This document shows, one piece after another, positions 37,912 through 49,279 of a DNA stretch of 64,000 nucleotides (its first letter is position 1; each line of letters starts with the position of its first letter). Below the pieces are notes generated by a model. It saw only the letters and a program-made list of their open reading frames with translations, had not been told where the DNA came from and did not search any database. Source of the stretch: Timema cristinae (lineage: Eukaryota > Arthropoda > Insecta > Phasmatodea > Timematidae); assembly GCA_039000515.1 (NCBI GenBank), contig JBCFYV010000012.1:84377784-84441783 (forward strand), read 5' to 3'. Position numbers and translations under genes: made by a program.

Positions 37912-38700
37912 CACGTGGTTGAAAATGTTAATGGTCTCTAACACACACACATGCCCTGGTATAACAAGCAGCCAAGTCTAGGAACTTTCTATTAAGAGCT
38001 AACACTTTTATGTTTCTTGAGGCTTCTTAGGTTAACAAAGAAATGGTAATTTTTATTTTCTTTGTGGCCAGTTCTTCACAGATAGGCTTTGTTAAATTAA
38101 ATTATATTTTGCAAAATAATAACATTATTATTATTATTAATAGTAATATATTTAAAAAAAAGCAGGTGGCAGGGAAAATAAATATTTAAATGTTTCTAGG
38201 ACCACGTGTGTTTTTTCATCCATACCTAACTAAATGCATTTACTATCTAATCAACAATAACTTTGTATGATAGTGAAATAAATAAAGGGACTTGCCACTA
38301 CTGACAAAATATCATTATATTTATTTTCTGTCTGTTATAATTGACTCAACACATCTAAAGTTACAAATACATAGGCATATAGAGCTTAAGCTGATCTAAT
38401 CAAATTATAAACTGACAATAAATGAGGGGTCGGTTCTTGGTATCTTGTGCCACTCTTGCTCCTTGTCTAACAGTCTGCTCCCTCTTCTTATTATGCATCT
38501 CTTTCCAGCCACAGCAACAAAACCTAGTTCGCCAATAAAACTAGTATTATACATGGGCAGGGTTTATAGCTAGGGTTCCCGCCTGTCTGACACATGGCCG
38601 CCCGCCATTAATGAGGCTCCATTATGATTGGCTCTGGCAGAATAAACTTTCATAGTGTTTGTTCCGGGATTTTTATCTGCTTGTCACATATTTTTATGAG
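37720..38700. other. GC-richer noncoding stretch upstream of the PHD exon
   Basis: Includes GA-rich and CAG-rich sequence (37750-37860), a (CA)n run (37876-37914), CT-rich sequence (38440-38520) and a GCCGCCCGCCATTAATGAGG segment with a nearby reverse CCAAT box (38600-38635). No ORF. It could be a regulatory region or an internal promoter, but this rests only on composition. Confidence 0.25.
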
Positions 38701-39169
38701 AGGGGTGACCTAACATATTTTTTATATTAATATTACTAACAAAGTTAGTGAGCCCAACTATCATAATATTTTGTGTTTTTAGACCTGGGATATGTGTTTT
38801 CTACAGACCTAAACAAATCCTAGATCAGTTGTTTATATTTATCTTTCCTCTTCTTATTTGAGGTTGTACAGAATTTGTTCTGTTTTCAGATCACACAAAT
38901 ACAAACTATTCTATTCAAACAATATTTTAGCAACACATTAAAAAAAATACAAATGTTTATTTAATAGCATAGAAAATATAGGGAACAAATACATACACTA
39001 ATTAGTAATTCTTATTTTTAAATTTTCACCTTTAAAGTTATTGATACAAATTTGGCTACATCAAGGTCAACGTGGCCACAATTTTGGAAAATCTGGGGAA
39101 CTTGTAAATGTTGGCTGGTTTATATTTATTGTGTTTTAAGACAAGCTTGTCCCATATCAGGGTGGCTAC

Positions 39170-39395
39170 AATCAGGGAAAATATGGAAATCTTTGAGAAT
39201 CTAGAAAAGTCAGAAATATCAGATAATTTTATAATTGCTTAGAAATCTCATTTAGGCTTACTTGGCTGTTCACTGAAGATAAATGTTCGTATAGGATCTT
39301 ATTCAAACACACTTTTTAATGAAGTCTATATTTATTTTTGGATGCATTTAAAAGAAAATAATTTCAAAACAAATGGAGTATTTTAATTATTTTTA
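39170..39395. repeat. Direct partner of the 14530-14720 repeat
   Basis: Carries GAAAAGTCAG, ATAATTTTATAATTGCTT, ATCTTATTCAAACA and TATATTTATTTTTGGATGCAT in the same order as at 14530-14690. Related GTCAGG.AATTTT phrases extend to 39500. Confidence 0.55.
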
Positions 39396-39683
39396 TATCC
39401 TAATCAAGTTTAATATGGGCTTTAGTCAGGTAAATTGAGATTTTTGAATCTGAAAAAATTCAGGAATTTTTTACTTTTATTTTGTGACCATCTAGAATAA
39501 ACTGTAAATAGGTCTCCTGCTGGTGGATTCATTTAATTTTACTGACTCTGAACTCATGACAGCCATGAGTTGGGACTGTTTATGTCAAAGTATGTGCCAA
39601 CTCATTAATTTGTGTCAAGTAACCTCTTGATCTCTATTAACCCGATATCCATTGTGCCAATGACCCTTTTTTTCCTGTCCCAG

Positions 39684-39865
39684 ATGGTCGGGAAAAAAGA
39701 CAAGTTCTGCTGGAAGTGTCACAAGCAGGAGAAAGAAGTATTATCATGTGAGCTCTGCCCCCGCTCCTACCACTTGAAATGTGTGCTGCTAAGGGAGAGA
39801 CCGCAAGAAGCTTGGGTGTGCCCTGAGTGTGTGTTGGTCACACATGCTGATGACGAGGCATCAAG
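39684..39865 (+). CDS. ZMYND8: PHD-finger exon of the ZMYND8-like gene
   Basis: The acceptor CTGTCCCAG|ATG and the donor AG|GTAAGT bound it; it enters in phase 0 and leaves in phase 2. It encodes a complete C4HC3 PHD finger: CWKCHKQ, SCELCPRSYHLKC and WVCPEC carry the eight zinc ligands. The CELCPR-YH-KC core is a close match to the ZMYND8/ZMYND11 group. In that family the finger stacks on the bromodomain and PWWP to form one histone-reading unit in the nucleus. The open frame extends upstream to 39612 only because the intron end is open; the Met at the exon start is internal. The segment ends HADDEASR. Confidence 0.95.
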
Positions 39866-40224
39866 GTAAGTTGCTGACACCATCTTACTTGCCTATGGTT
39901 AAGGGTGAGTGACAAGATTGACCAGACACTTTGAATGACCGTTTTAATTCCTGTTTTTTTTTATAGTAACTCAACAATACGTTAATTTATATAACTACAC
40001 ATTTTAAAGTACACTTGCTCAATTCTCAATTTTTACAGTAGCTCAACAACAATTACTTTTTAAACATTCGTTCAAATATTATGTCACATTTTAAAAACAC
40101 CAATTCAAATCCTGTTTTTTTAGTAGTTCAGCAATGCTTGTAATAGATACATTGCTTCATATTACTCCATAACTTTACTCAAAACTAAATTCTCAACTAA
40201 TCTCAAAATGAAAAAGTTTCACAC

Positions 40225-40400
40225 ACACACAATTTTAATTACAGTAGAACTTTTATATATATATATATATATAAAACAATAACATCTTCTCGCTTTATGA
40301 GGTAGTTGTATTATATTTGGAAGAAGGTACAGGAAAGGTGGATAGAAACACTATTCACCTTTCCTGGACCTTCTTCAAAATATTATAAATTCAATAAACA
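40225..40400. mobile_element. Short fold-back MITE, related to 43565-43775
   Basis: Arms 40314-40347 and 40355-40388 pair (TTTGGAAGAAGGTACAGGAA against TTCCTGGACCTTCTTCAAAA). The same arm sequence bounds the larger copy at 43576-43742, and a TA run leads into it. Confidence 0.6.
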
Positions 40401-40879
40401 GTAATAATTAGATACTCTTGATTTGAGTTAAATAAAATTAGTTAACTTTGTTGAATAAAAAGTTTGTAAATAAATAATTGTTTTATTTTTGGTTAAAAAT
40501 GGTAACAAATTAACTCACACACAAGGGGTGGGGTGGCCAGGGCTGTGGAATCGGTACGCCAAGCCTTTGACTCCAACTATATTATTCTTCTGCTGTCAAA
40601 CTTTAACTCCCGACTCCTTCAGAAATGTCTTATGAAGTAAATTCCACAACTTGACTTCTCAGCCCTGATGGTGACTCAATGAATAGAAATGTTACAACTA
40701 AAATATGTACATACAAAACAAAGAAAGGAGGTTAAAAATATTGTATAAGTTAGCTTAAAGCTTGTTTATTTTTCATATTAAATATTTGAGCTTGGTCAAA
40801 GTATGCTTACTATAGTCCCAGTATGCTCATTATAGTAGCTTTTACAAAAATATTCCTTTTTAGTTTTATTTTGTATTAC

Positions 40880-42300
40880 TTACTTCTGAGGCCATTCAAA
40901 CTGTAGCCGGTCCTTAGCCTCACACCTAAGCTACATCATCTCTCCGTCTGTTTCTTGGTCTGTCCAGTGGTCATTTACCTTCAGGTCTTCCTTCACTTAC
41001 ATCCTTGATCAAGCTATATCATCTCCTTTGGACATGACCAAACCGTGCAAACCATCTTCTGCTCCTAATGCCTGATGTTTTGTCAGGTTCTGTGTATCAT
41101 TCTCTGATCTCTCTATTCTGCCTAATCCTCCATTCATTCATTTCCTTCTTTTATTGATCCAATTATCCTTCCTAGGACCTTATTTTCAAATGTTATTAGT
41201 CTCCTTGCTGCTCTCTTTGTTACTCTGCAAATTTCATTTCCATATGTTACTATTGGTTTGATAATAGTTTGGCATATTCTGGATTTAGTTTTTGTTTGAT
41301 CAATGAGTGAAGTGCATGCAAACATTTTGTACCTTTCTGTATTCTTGTTAATATTTCTTGTTATAGATATGTTCACTCCTAGGTAGCTGACACACTCAAC
41401 TTTTTCAAAACTGAGGCTATTTATTTGTATTTTCTGTATATTGTTTCTCTGTCTTCTATTTATATATTTAGTTTTGTTCTCGTTCAATGTAAGCCCAACT
41501 TTGCCAGTTTCTTCCATTACTTATGCTCCCATTGCCTCTAAATCTTGTTTGGTTTTACCAATTAGTATGATTTCCACTGTAAAAGCTAGAATGTTAACGT
41601 TTCTTCCTATATTGACTCCAGTGTTTCCGTTTGATATTTTGTGTAAGGTTTGGTTAAGGGCTATGTTGACCATTATTGGTGATATTATTTAACCTTGCCT
41701 AACTCCTGATTCAACTTGGAATGACCCTGATATTCTCACTCTACATTTTGAATTTTTGTCTGCCACATTTGCTTCCTGTTGATGATGTTACATGCTTTAT
41801 TAAAATATATAAATAAACAGTATGTGTCTTTGTTATACTCCCAGTTTTTGTCTAAAATCTTTCTCAAGGTATATATGTGGTCTGTTATTGATTTATTACT
41901 CTTGAAGCCTGTCTGTATTTCTTTAAGTTCCTTCACATATGAATTAAGTTTGTTTAAAAGTATTCTTGATAGTATTTTATATGTTGTGCACAATAGTGAT
42001 ATTCCCCTGTAGCTCTGAGATTGCATTTTGTCCCCATTTTCCCATATACAGGCTATCAAGCTATGAATATGTTGGTGTGTCACTTCTCCTCCTGAGTTCA
42101 GCATTTCTGCCTTAATACTGTCTAATCTAGTCATTTTATTGCCTCTTGTATATAATGTATGGTAGGTTTCTCAACCATTGGTTGAACGTGCTGGAACATT
42201 ATTTGGTTGTCTTGATTATCAGGTTGGGTGTTCAGTAAGTTGCCAAAGTGCTGTTTCATTGGTGATGATGTTCCCATTCTCATCTTATATTATTATTTTG
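40880..42300 (-). pseudogene. Degraded non-LTR retrotransposon (reverse transcriptase C-terminal part)
   Basis: On the - strand, 42134-41736 reads YRGISLLCTTYKILSRILLN and ETGFKSNKSITDHIYTLR-like sequence (QTGFKSNKSITDHIYTLRKI), the fingers and palm of a LINE reverse transcriptase. The catalytic YADD block near 41600 has decayed to a FTVE-like sequence. The frame 41517-41134 follows with SYLGVNI and IKPIVTYGNEI (thumb). The tail near 40980-40900 gives GHV and RLQFEWPQK, the usual C-terminal end. Frameshifts and stops make it inactive. It is antisense to the host gene and I cannot assign a clade. Confidence 0.8.
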
Positions 42301-42617
42301 TATATTTATTATAAATTCTAAAATGCTACGATAAAATATATATTCTGATAAATATTTTAATGTTCCAAGTAAAAACACCTCACAAAATTTTTGTCTCTTA
42401 TAATAGCAAATTAATACAAATTTGACATTTACTTATGAAGTGTAATATTTTTGACAGCAATGTGAACCTTTGCTTATTCAAAAGTGGGCAAAAGCTTTGG
42501 AGTTTTTGGATTAATTGAAAAAATAAGTTAACCCTTTATGATAAGTTGTTTATTTAGGGTTTGAAAATAGTGCCATAATGCTGTTGTGAAACCTTCTCAA
42601 ACTTATTCTTTCCATAG

Positions 42618-42702
42618 GAGTACCAACATGCGGATGGTGACCTTGAAAGAACAACGAAAAATTCTCCATAACGTTGTCAAGATGATGAAAGATGTAAAAT
42701 CG
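42618..42702 (+). CDS. ZMYND8: First bromodomain helix exon of the ZMYND8-like gene
   Basis: An 85-base exon with the acceptor TTTCCATAG|G and the donor TCG|GTGAGT, entering in phase 2 and leaving in phase 0. Joined to the PHD exon it gives R-STNMRMVTLKEQRKILHNV and then VKMMKDVKS. This aligns in position with the segment after the PHD finger of ZMYND8 (S-x-x-M-x-M-L-T pattern) that forms helix Z of the bromodomain. It is too short to be found as an isolated ORF; flanking splice signals, phase and amphipathic composition support it. Confidence 0.85.
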
Positions 42703-43564
42703 GTGAGTAGCTATTACTGTAGTTGGGGTCCTGTCAAAATGAGAAAATGCTAGACCATTGGCTTAGCTTTGGATATGTACATTTAAAGGTTTTGTATCTA
42801 AAAATATGTTGTTTATTTTATTTATTTTGCGCTAACATTTTATTCATCAAAACTGTGAAATAAATCTCTTTTTGTGTGACATAATTTTATTTGATGTGAA
42901 GCTCAAGCAATTTTATTTATTTATACTTTACACATTTTAGCTCATGGCTGGTCTTACAATCTGAGAGATACTAATGTTAATCTTATTCTATATATTATAA
43001 GAGGTTTAGTAGTAAAAATATGGAAACTTAATTTTAAAACTTAAATAATTGTTATAGTTTTTAATAGACATTTTATGGTCAGTTTTAAAAATTTGGTTTT
43101 CTAGCATATGATTCTTCCACCGTTTCTGAAAATATTCATTCATTTTAAAACTTTAAATTCTGATTACATGTCATTTTGAACCTCAGCCACGTTTTTTAAA
43201 GTTGTTTGGTTCAATTTTAGGTATTTATAGAAAATCTCCATTTTGGGCTTTATATTTATGTATGAAAGATATTTCTGTCATTTCTTAGTAGAGATAAGAC
43301 AAGCATTTCAATTCTATACTTTTATAAAGCCGTGAACTAAAACTCAATATACGTCAGTTTTCCATATAAGGTCCACTTTAAGGTTTTTATCTAATTGCAA
43401 ACTTGATCATAATTTTTCGGTATGAAAATATATTTTGGACAGGAGTTTTTTATTTGTTGTTTTAAGTTTATCTATGCCAAGGAGAAGTTCTAAGGAGTAT
43501 TAAGGTTAGACAGGTTCAATGATTCCCAGATGGTGACTTTTATGTCATTTGGTAGTATAACAGA

Positions 43565-43775
43565 CAAGTGTTAGATTATATTTAGAAGAAGGTTTAAGAA
43601 AGGTAGATAGAAACAAATAAAAGGGGACGAACACAATATGTGTGTTCATTTGTGTTCATCACCTTTTATATGTTCACACATATTGTGTTCGTCCCCTTTT
43701 ATATGTCTATATACACCTTTCCTATACCTTCTTCCAAATATAATACTATTACCCCATAAAGCAAAAAGAGGTTTT
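43565..43775. mobile_element. Fold-back MITE with long inverted arms
   Basis: AAAAGGGGACGAACACAATA near 43617 pairs with TATTGTGTTCGTCCCCTTTT near 43682, and TTTAGAAGAAGG near 43581 pairs with CCTTCTTCCAAATA near 43726. The outer arms match the copy at 40225-40400. Confidence 0.75.
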
Positions 43776-44439
43776 CCTTATAGAGACAAGTGTTAGCGTG
43801 AGAGGAGAAGAATGGAAGAAATTAAAGGAGGAAGATGGAGGCATTTTACTAAACTGACCTGGCTACAGGCTGGAAAAACTTAATGATGATAATTTCATAA
43901 AGTCCCAAGACGCCACCCCATTCACCCCACCTCTTATAAACCCAATAAGTGTAGGACATAGAAAGTAATTTAACAATTTTAACAATTAAGGTAAACGTCC
44001 CATTCGTGGACATGTTAAGTGATGCAACAACAATATCTGAGTTTCGTTGTCTTAGATAAAAATTTACATTGTGTTACTCTACTTGTTATTAATATAATGC
44101 ACTTCAACATACTATTTATTTTTACTCTACAAATCGAAAAGTCTAAAATTTACAACCATTTGTTTTATAATAAAGATTTTTATTACAACTACACAAAGTT
44201 CCGATAAGGGAGATGTTAAAAAGACAGAATGTACTAGTAATTGTCATATTGATGAGCCAACAATGCACAGTTAATCTTGAACACTTATGCAGTGAATTAA
44301 ATCATATTAATAATACATTCTGCACATTAATTCTTGTTCAAACTAGGTGTTACATTTGCACAATCTTCATGTTGCCATAATTTACATGACAAGCTTGAAT
44401 CATACTCTTTTCAATTGATTCTTGACATATATTCCAGAA

Positions 44440-44990
44440 CCAGCGTTCATTGTAGATGGTTTACTTAATTTCCTTGGCAATCAATTTTTCTTTCTTTTCT
44501 TTACGCTTGTCTTCTCAATTCACTTTCTCTCTTGAATCTTTTGTGCCTTTTTATTTTTTTCAAAAACTTCTTTTTAATGATAAACATGCCACTGTTGTGA
44601 TGTGGCGACAGCAGGTACTTAACTCCCTTCTTTGATTTTAAAGAAAACCTGTTTTGGCATTTCCGGCCAAAAATGTATACTTTTAAATGGATTTAAAATA
44701 TTTTTCAAACTGTCATATAAACGTAATGTTGACCATTGTTGCATAAATATTTGAGCATTTGACAGAGGAGTTTTATTGTTAATTTCTTTTCTTGCCAATA
44801 TTTATGATGTCACATATGTTGCTGGGATCTCACAATTTTAAAATTATCTACATTTTCAGTATCTACTTCTTTTGTGCTTAGACCATATGATTTGCCAGTA
44901 ACATCTTTATAATTCTCTCCTGTATTTTCTTCAAGATTTACCTCAGATTCATCTAAACGAATTTTGCATGGCCTGCTCCGCATAGTAGAG
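44440..44990 (-). pseudogene. Unrecognised coding-like remnant with stops
   Basis: From ATG near 44984 on the - strand it reads MRSRPCKIRLDESEVNLEEN and continues open for about 57 codons. After a frame change it reads LYDSLKNILNPFKSIHFWPE and then a Lys-rich stretch. It looks like an old retrocopy or transposon ORF, but I cannot name the family. Stops and at least one frameshift are present. Confidence 0.4.
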
Positions 44991-45714
44991 AACTGGAGCC
45001 TTTTTGTGTATGTAAAGTAAAAAATGGAAAATTTAAGTAAATATTTAAAATGATAATCAAATCTTTTTAATTTAAAATTTTAGGTATTACGCATGATACA
45101 AAGTCAGCCATCATTACACACGATATAAAGTCAGCCGCCATGACGTATATTATGTTTATTCGCCCGAGTGATTATTGAAATAAAGATAAATGTTAATTCT
45201 TACTACCGAACTGGTTTTAATTATCTACAACCATGCAAAGAACCCCATTTTATTGCATATGATCCTTAAGTTAGACATTTTGTTGGGTTTCACGAAAAAT
45301 AAATAATTTCAACAGTCAGACAGCGATAAAACTGTTTATTTACACCTACCGGCCTACGTATCCTATATTGATTGTTTAAAATCGATTCAGTTAATCTGAT
45401 TACTTAGTAAGCATTCTCAAGTTTTAAGAATCAAATAATGACTTGCTAATTCATTATTTGTTTTTAAATTGATTTTAACTTAGAGTTTATTATTTTTTTA
45501 AATATGTCATTGAAGTAATTGTAAAAATATTCAAACGTAATCCAGTCTTATAAAATGGGAATGAACATATTGTAGTCATAAATATGTTGGTTTAAATAGA
45601 ATGTATTCTCAGAAATCGATATATCGCAAGAATCAAATATATTTTGTTTTCTACGCAAAGATAAATAATGGATATATAAGAAAATAATAATAAAACATAG
45701 AGGCGTTATTGAGT

Positions 45715-46395
45715 TATGACAAACCAGTCTATTGCGCTAATGCGAGAAAGACGCCTTCTTAGAACATGTGACCACCAAAACGATAAATTGCTATTTTTAA
45801 GGACTCGTATGAAAAAGTTGTTCAGCACGTTTTATTACCCATCCAAACTAGCCAAAGATTTACACTAATGAGAGAAATAAGAAGGTCAAGTGTCACCGTA
45901 TGCCGACAGGGATGTGTACAATTTCAATGGATTGTACTTTTCCATAAAACTATGATTTCACTCTTTCCCTTTTTAAAGTTTAAACATTCATACACATAAA
46001 GGAAATATTGTAATCGTGAACATTCCTTGACCTGTTTTTGGTTGGTTTCGGACGTGTAGACAGAAGCTTCTTGCTGGCTGGGATGGTTAGGCTAATTTTT
46101 CTGTTTGAGAGTTTGATTGTATCTTGAAGTTTTATCTCCTCACATTTAGTCCAACTTGGGTCGCCAGCACATTTTACAGTCAGGTGGGCACTACACTCCT
46201 TATCTATATCAATTCTAGGAAAAGTTTGTTTGCGGCCTTGACTGATTACAGGTCAGCCAACCTCCCAATTGTTTAAACAAACCAGTAATGCTGCCAACCT
46301 GATGGCTGGAATGTACCAGTTTGTATAATATTAGCAACACCATCTATTTGAGAGCTGAAAGCTCAATACACCGCCAGAGAGGGTAGGCAAACCCT
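45715..46395 (-). mobile_element. Unidentified dispersed element, copy 2 (uninterrupted)
   Basis: Reverse complement of 25122-25740 plus 26559-26620, with no insertion at the junction. On the - strand a frame stays open for roughly 75 codons (about 46265-46050), including TVKCAGDPSWTKC and IKLSNRKISLTIPASKKLLS. Copy 1 keeps these residues despite indels, which suggests that the parent element coded for protein here. I do not recognise the protein. Confidence 0.65.
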
Positions 46396-46599
46396 TGACT
46401 CAGCAAATGAACATTACTTCTCAAAAAATTAATAAAGCCACTTCTTTATTGTGACTAATATCGCTTTCTTTATTAAAGTTAAATTCAACTATGAAGTCTT
46501 AACTGTAATATCTCATTTATTGACACAAGTGTCCATTACCGGTCACAGTTAGAAAATGTCTTGTACCAGTAATTAACATGCACATATTACAAATAAAAT

Positions 46600-46872
46600 T
46601 GTTTCCGTCATGTTCAATCACATGGTTTGAATTTGTCAGTTGCCATTTTGAAGCTATTTTTGTTAGATCTTTTGTGAAAGTGCTGTGGATAGTAATTTTT
46701 TTAAGTGGAATAAAATTATAAAAAAAAGTTGTGTGTCTGACCTCAAATAAATATATGAATAATATTGGCCTAAATTACTGTGGTTAACTATCACATTCTT
46801 ATATTACCATCTGTTTTCATTACAGTTATACAAAGTGATATATGTCAGCTGTTGGTGTAGGGATATATTAAG
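46600..46872. repeat. Dispersed repeat, direct partner at 63577-63845
   Basis: Shared phrases are TTACTGTGGTTAACTATCAC, ATATTACCATCTGTTTTCAT and GTGTCTGACCTCAAATAAAT, at about 85% identity by eye over about 270 bases. Confidence 0.85.
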
Positions 46873-47229
46873 GACTTGCAATACAAAAGGCTCTAAGGGG
46901 TAGTAAATTGTGTTGCAAAACATGTAACATAAGTCTATTGTTTTTAGTTTTTATACAACTACTAATACACACCATTAATATTTTTTATTTGTATACCATC
47001 TCTCGCCATCTTGAGAATATTAGTCATTCACTGTTGAACTATAACATACAAAAGGTGAAATACTTTATTCTAATTCTCTAAATTGTACAACTATAGTAAA
47101 TTTGAAAATAAACTCTTAAGCATCCTGCAGTTTACATTCCTTTAGAAAAATATGATTCATTAAAAGAGGTTTTAAGATCTACTGTTTAAATGATTTTCCC
47201 TTTCAAAGTTACTTGAACATCATCTTTTT

Positions 47230-47345
47230 TGTGTACCATTCTTACACTCTTACCACCCACTCGAGCTACACACTCAATGCACTCATTTGGGATTTGAATC
47301 CTGACCTTCCCGTAGCCACCAGTTTAATCTATTATTTAACCAGTG
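47230..47345 (-). repeat. tRNA-like SINE scrap with diverged family tail
   Basis: On the - strand AGGATTCAAATCCC resembles a B-box, followed by GTGTAGCTCGAGTGGGTGGT, AAGAGTG, a diverged form of the family A/B tail. The - strand open frame at 47283-47489 is spurious. Confidence 0.4.
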
Positions 47346-48369
47346 ATTAAGGTAAAATAATATCAGTTTATTTCCTACCTCCTCCAAAACACTGCTGGTA
47401 GATGCGCCAAAAGATTCTTGCTTTTGAAAAAATTGAATTGAAGATGGGCGTTGCTCTCTTTCTGAACTGAATTTTACTGCAATCACCATCCTTTGATTCT
47501 GTAGGGCCTTTTAAGTAAATTAAATTATTAATTTGCTTAGTTTATCATGATGCACAAATATGATAATACAAAGTATTAGCAATTTGACTTACCATTCTGG
47601 TTGCCTCTTTAAATGCTTCTTAAGGTTAAAATTATTCCAACTGGTTTTTAATACTTTAAAACAAATTTTACAAGATGATTTTATACTCTCCAACTTCTTA
47701 AAAAAAACTTAAATAATCCACTTCTGGGGAGATGCCATTTTTTTAACCGGGTTTATATACTATATCAATATTGATTATTAACTGTTGACAAACAATTGAA
47801 AAACAAAAACTTAACTTTTCTTTTTGGGGTGGGGCATACTTCAGTTGAATGAGTTCATTGAGCTCTACAAGTTATGATACTGAATTTCTGGATAGCGCTA
47901 GTGAAGCGATAGATGGACAAAGGTTAGATAATTATTTTGGTTAAGTATTTTTCTTGGTCCAGGCTAATCTTAGGTGTCATATTATATGTTGTTGATATTA
48001 TCTCCATTTTAATTTATAGTATAACAGGCTAGTTTAACGTAAATTGTTCTTATATTATAAGTTTGAAGTTTATGATCAATATTCCGGATAACTGTATTAA
48101 ATCATTACGAGTTAACAAATGAATTTAAGAAATATTTGGAGAATAAGTATCTCGAGAAACTTTTGAGTAATTATGTATGAGAATCTCAAGTGTGAAATAG
48201 CAAATTATTTTATGTTTTCATGTGATATACATAAAATATTGTTAGTATCAAATTAATGGCGTTTCTAAATAATTTTTTTTACTATTTTGTTAGGTTACAA
48301 TGGGCGTAGAATTATTATATATTAATAATTGCTTTTAGGCTTTTATATCTAAGAGTATTTATCCATTGA

Positions 48370-48403
<34 letters not shown>

Positions 48404-49098
48404 AATTTAATGGATTTCTCAACTTTATTTAATATTTTAGCTATAGGATTTACCCTTAGGTTTTATAACCTATCATGCTTTAATTAATTTGTTTTCTGGG
48501 TAGCATTGAATATTATTTAAATGTCCTGAGGCCGGTCTGGGATAGTTCCACAACTATATTGAGTTGCGTGCCATGGGTACTCTTGATGTACTCAGATATT
48601 TATTATTACTCAAGCTTGCTTTTCATGCAGAAAATGAGTTAGAATTGAGAAATAGTGTCATTGGTTCTTCCTCTACAGTCCACCATAGTAAACATTTAAT
48701 CCCAGCATGAGTGAAGATAGCAAAAAAGTTGTTTCTTTCGATACTTATTTGATACCGGAGTGTGAGTACTAACATCAGTAAAGGTATTAAAAAATATATA
48801 TAGCAAAAAAAAAAATAGTACCGTAAGGAAAATATTGATAATAAGTATTGATATTTTTCACATCCCTTTGCATACCTACCAATGCCAGTCATAAGTTCAT
48901 AAAGTGTGCATTAAAACTATAACATAATACATACAGTACTCAACATTATACTAAAACCTGGTTTCAGATAATATTTTTTTAAATATTCAAATATTTGAAC
49001 TAATTATGATTTTCAAGAATTGGCAGCTCTGCAACCGTGTATTTAGAAAGCATGGTTTAAATATCTTAATATTACTGCTGTACTGTTTCTGTTTGCAG

Positions 49099-49279
49099 GC
49101 AGACAACTTTTATGATCATGTGAACACAACAGAATTCCCAGACTACCTGCAATTTATTGTCAAACCCATGTGTATCAGCACCCTTGAGAAAATGGTAGAC
49201 AACAGAGAGATTGCCAGTACCCAAGGCTTGTTGGCAGAAACCAAGTGGATTCATCACAACTGTGTCGTCTACAATGGAT
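49099..49279 (+). CDS. ZMYND8: Bromodomain core exon of the ZMYND8-like gene
   Basis: The acceptor TCTGTTTGCAG|GCA and the donor GGAT|GTGAGT bound 181 bases, entering in phase 0 and leaving in phase 1. The product ADNFYDHVNTTEFPDYLQFI is followed by VKPMCISTLEKMVDN and WIHHNCVVYNG. It includes the ZA loop with the PDY and KPM motifs and the YN pair whose Asn binds acetyl-lysine in canonical bromodomains. The match to ZMYND8 is close and collinear (D-LxTLE, AxTKWIxHNCxxYNG). The Tyr-Asn is kept, so acetyl-lysine binding is plausible. The open frame beyond 49279 is intron read-through. Confidence 0.95.

Larger units (their letters stand above)
13285..39683 (+). other. Large intron (26.4 kb) between N-terminal exon and PHD exon
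   Basis: Bounded by GTAAAA and a TTTTTTTCCTGTCCCAG acceptor, both phase 0. It contains most of the mobile elements in the window, listed separately: a pogo-like element, SINEs, hAT-like remnants, a split two-copy element, a mariner, two oppositely oriented degenerate arrays and a 37-bp minisatellite. Open frames in it are repeat-derived or short. Stretches not listed (for example 18020-19280, 19450-23200, 27400-28540, 35650-36300) show nothing I can name beyond AT-rich, TTTGATTCAAATTC-like simple sequence (about 20170-20980 and 29380-29830). Confidence 0.75.
39866..42617 (+). other. Intron between PHD exon and first bromodomain exon
   Basis: Phase 2, GTAAGT to TTTCCATAG. It carries a fold-back element (40225-40400) and a degraded LINE on the - strand (40880-42300). 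Nothing else is recognised. Confidence 0.8.
42703..49098 (+). other. Intron between bromodomain exons
   Basis: 6.4 kb, phase 0, GTGAGT to CTGTTTGCAG. Listed within it: a fold-back MITE (43565-43775), a coding remnant on the - strand (44440-44990), copy 2 of the unidentified element (45715-46395), a dispersed repeat (46600-46872) and a tRNA-like scrap (47230-47345). A (TA)n run lies at 48376-48400. No host gene is seen. Confidence 0.75.

Noticed and set aside
39612..39683. N-terminal extension of the PHD ORF
   Set aside because: It is intron read-through over the polypyrimidine tract; the acceptor CAG ends at 39683 and phase matches the upstream exon.
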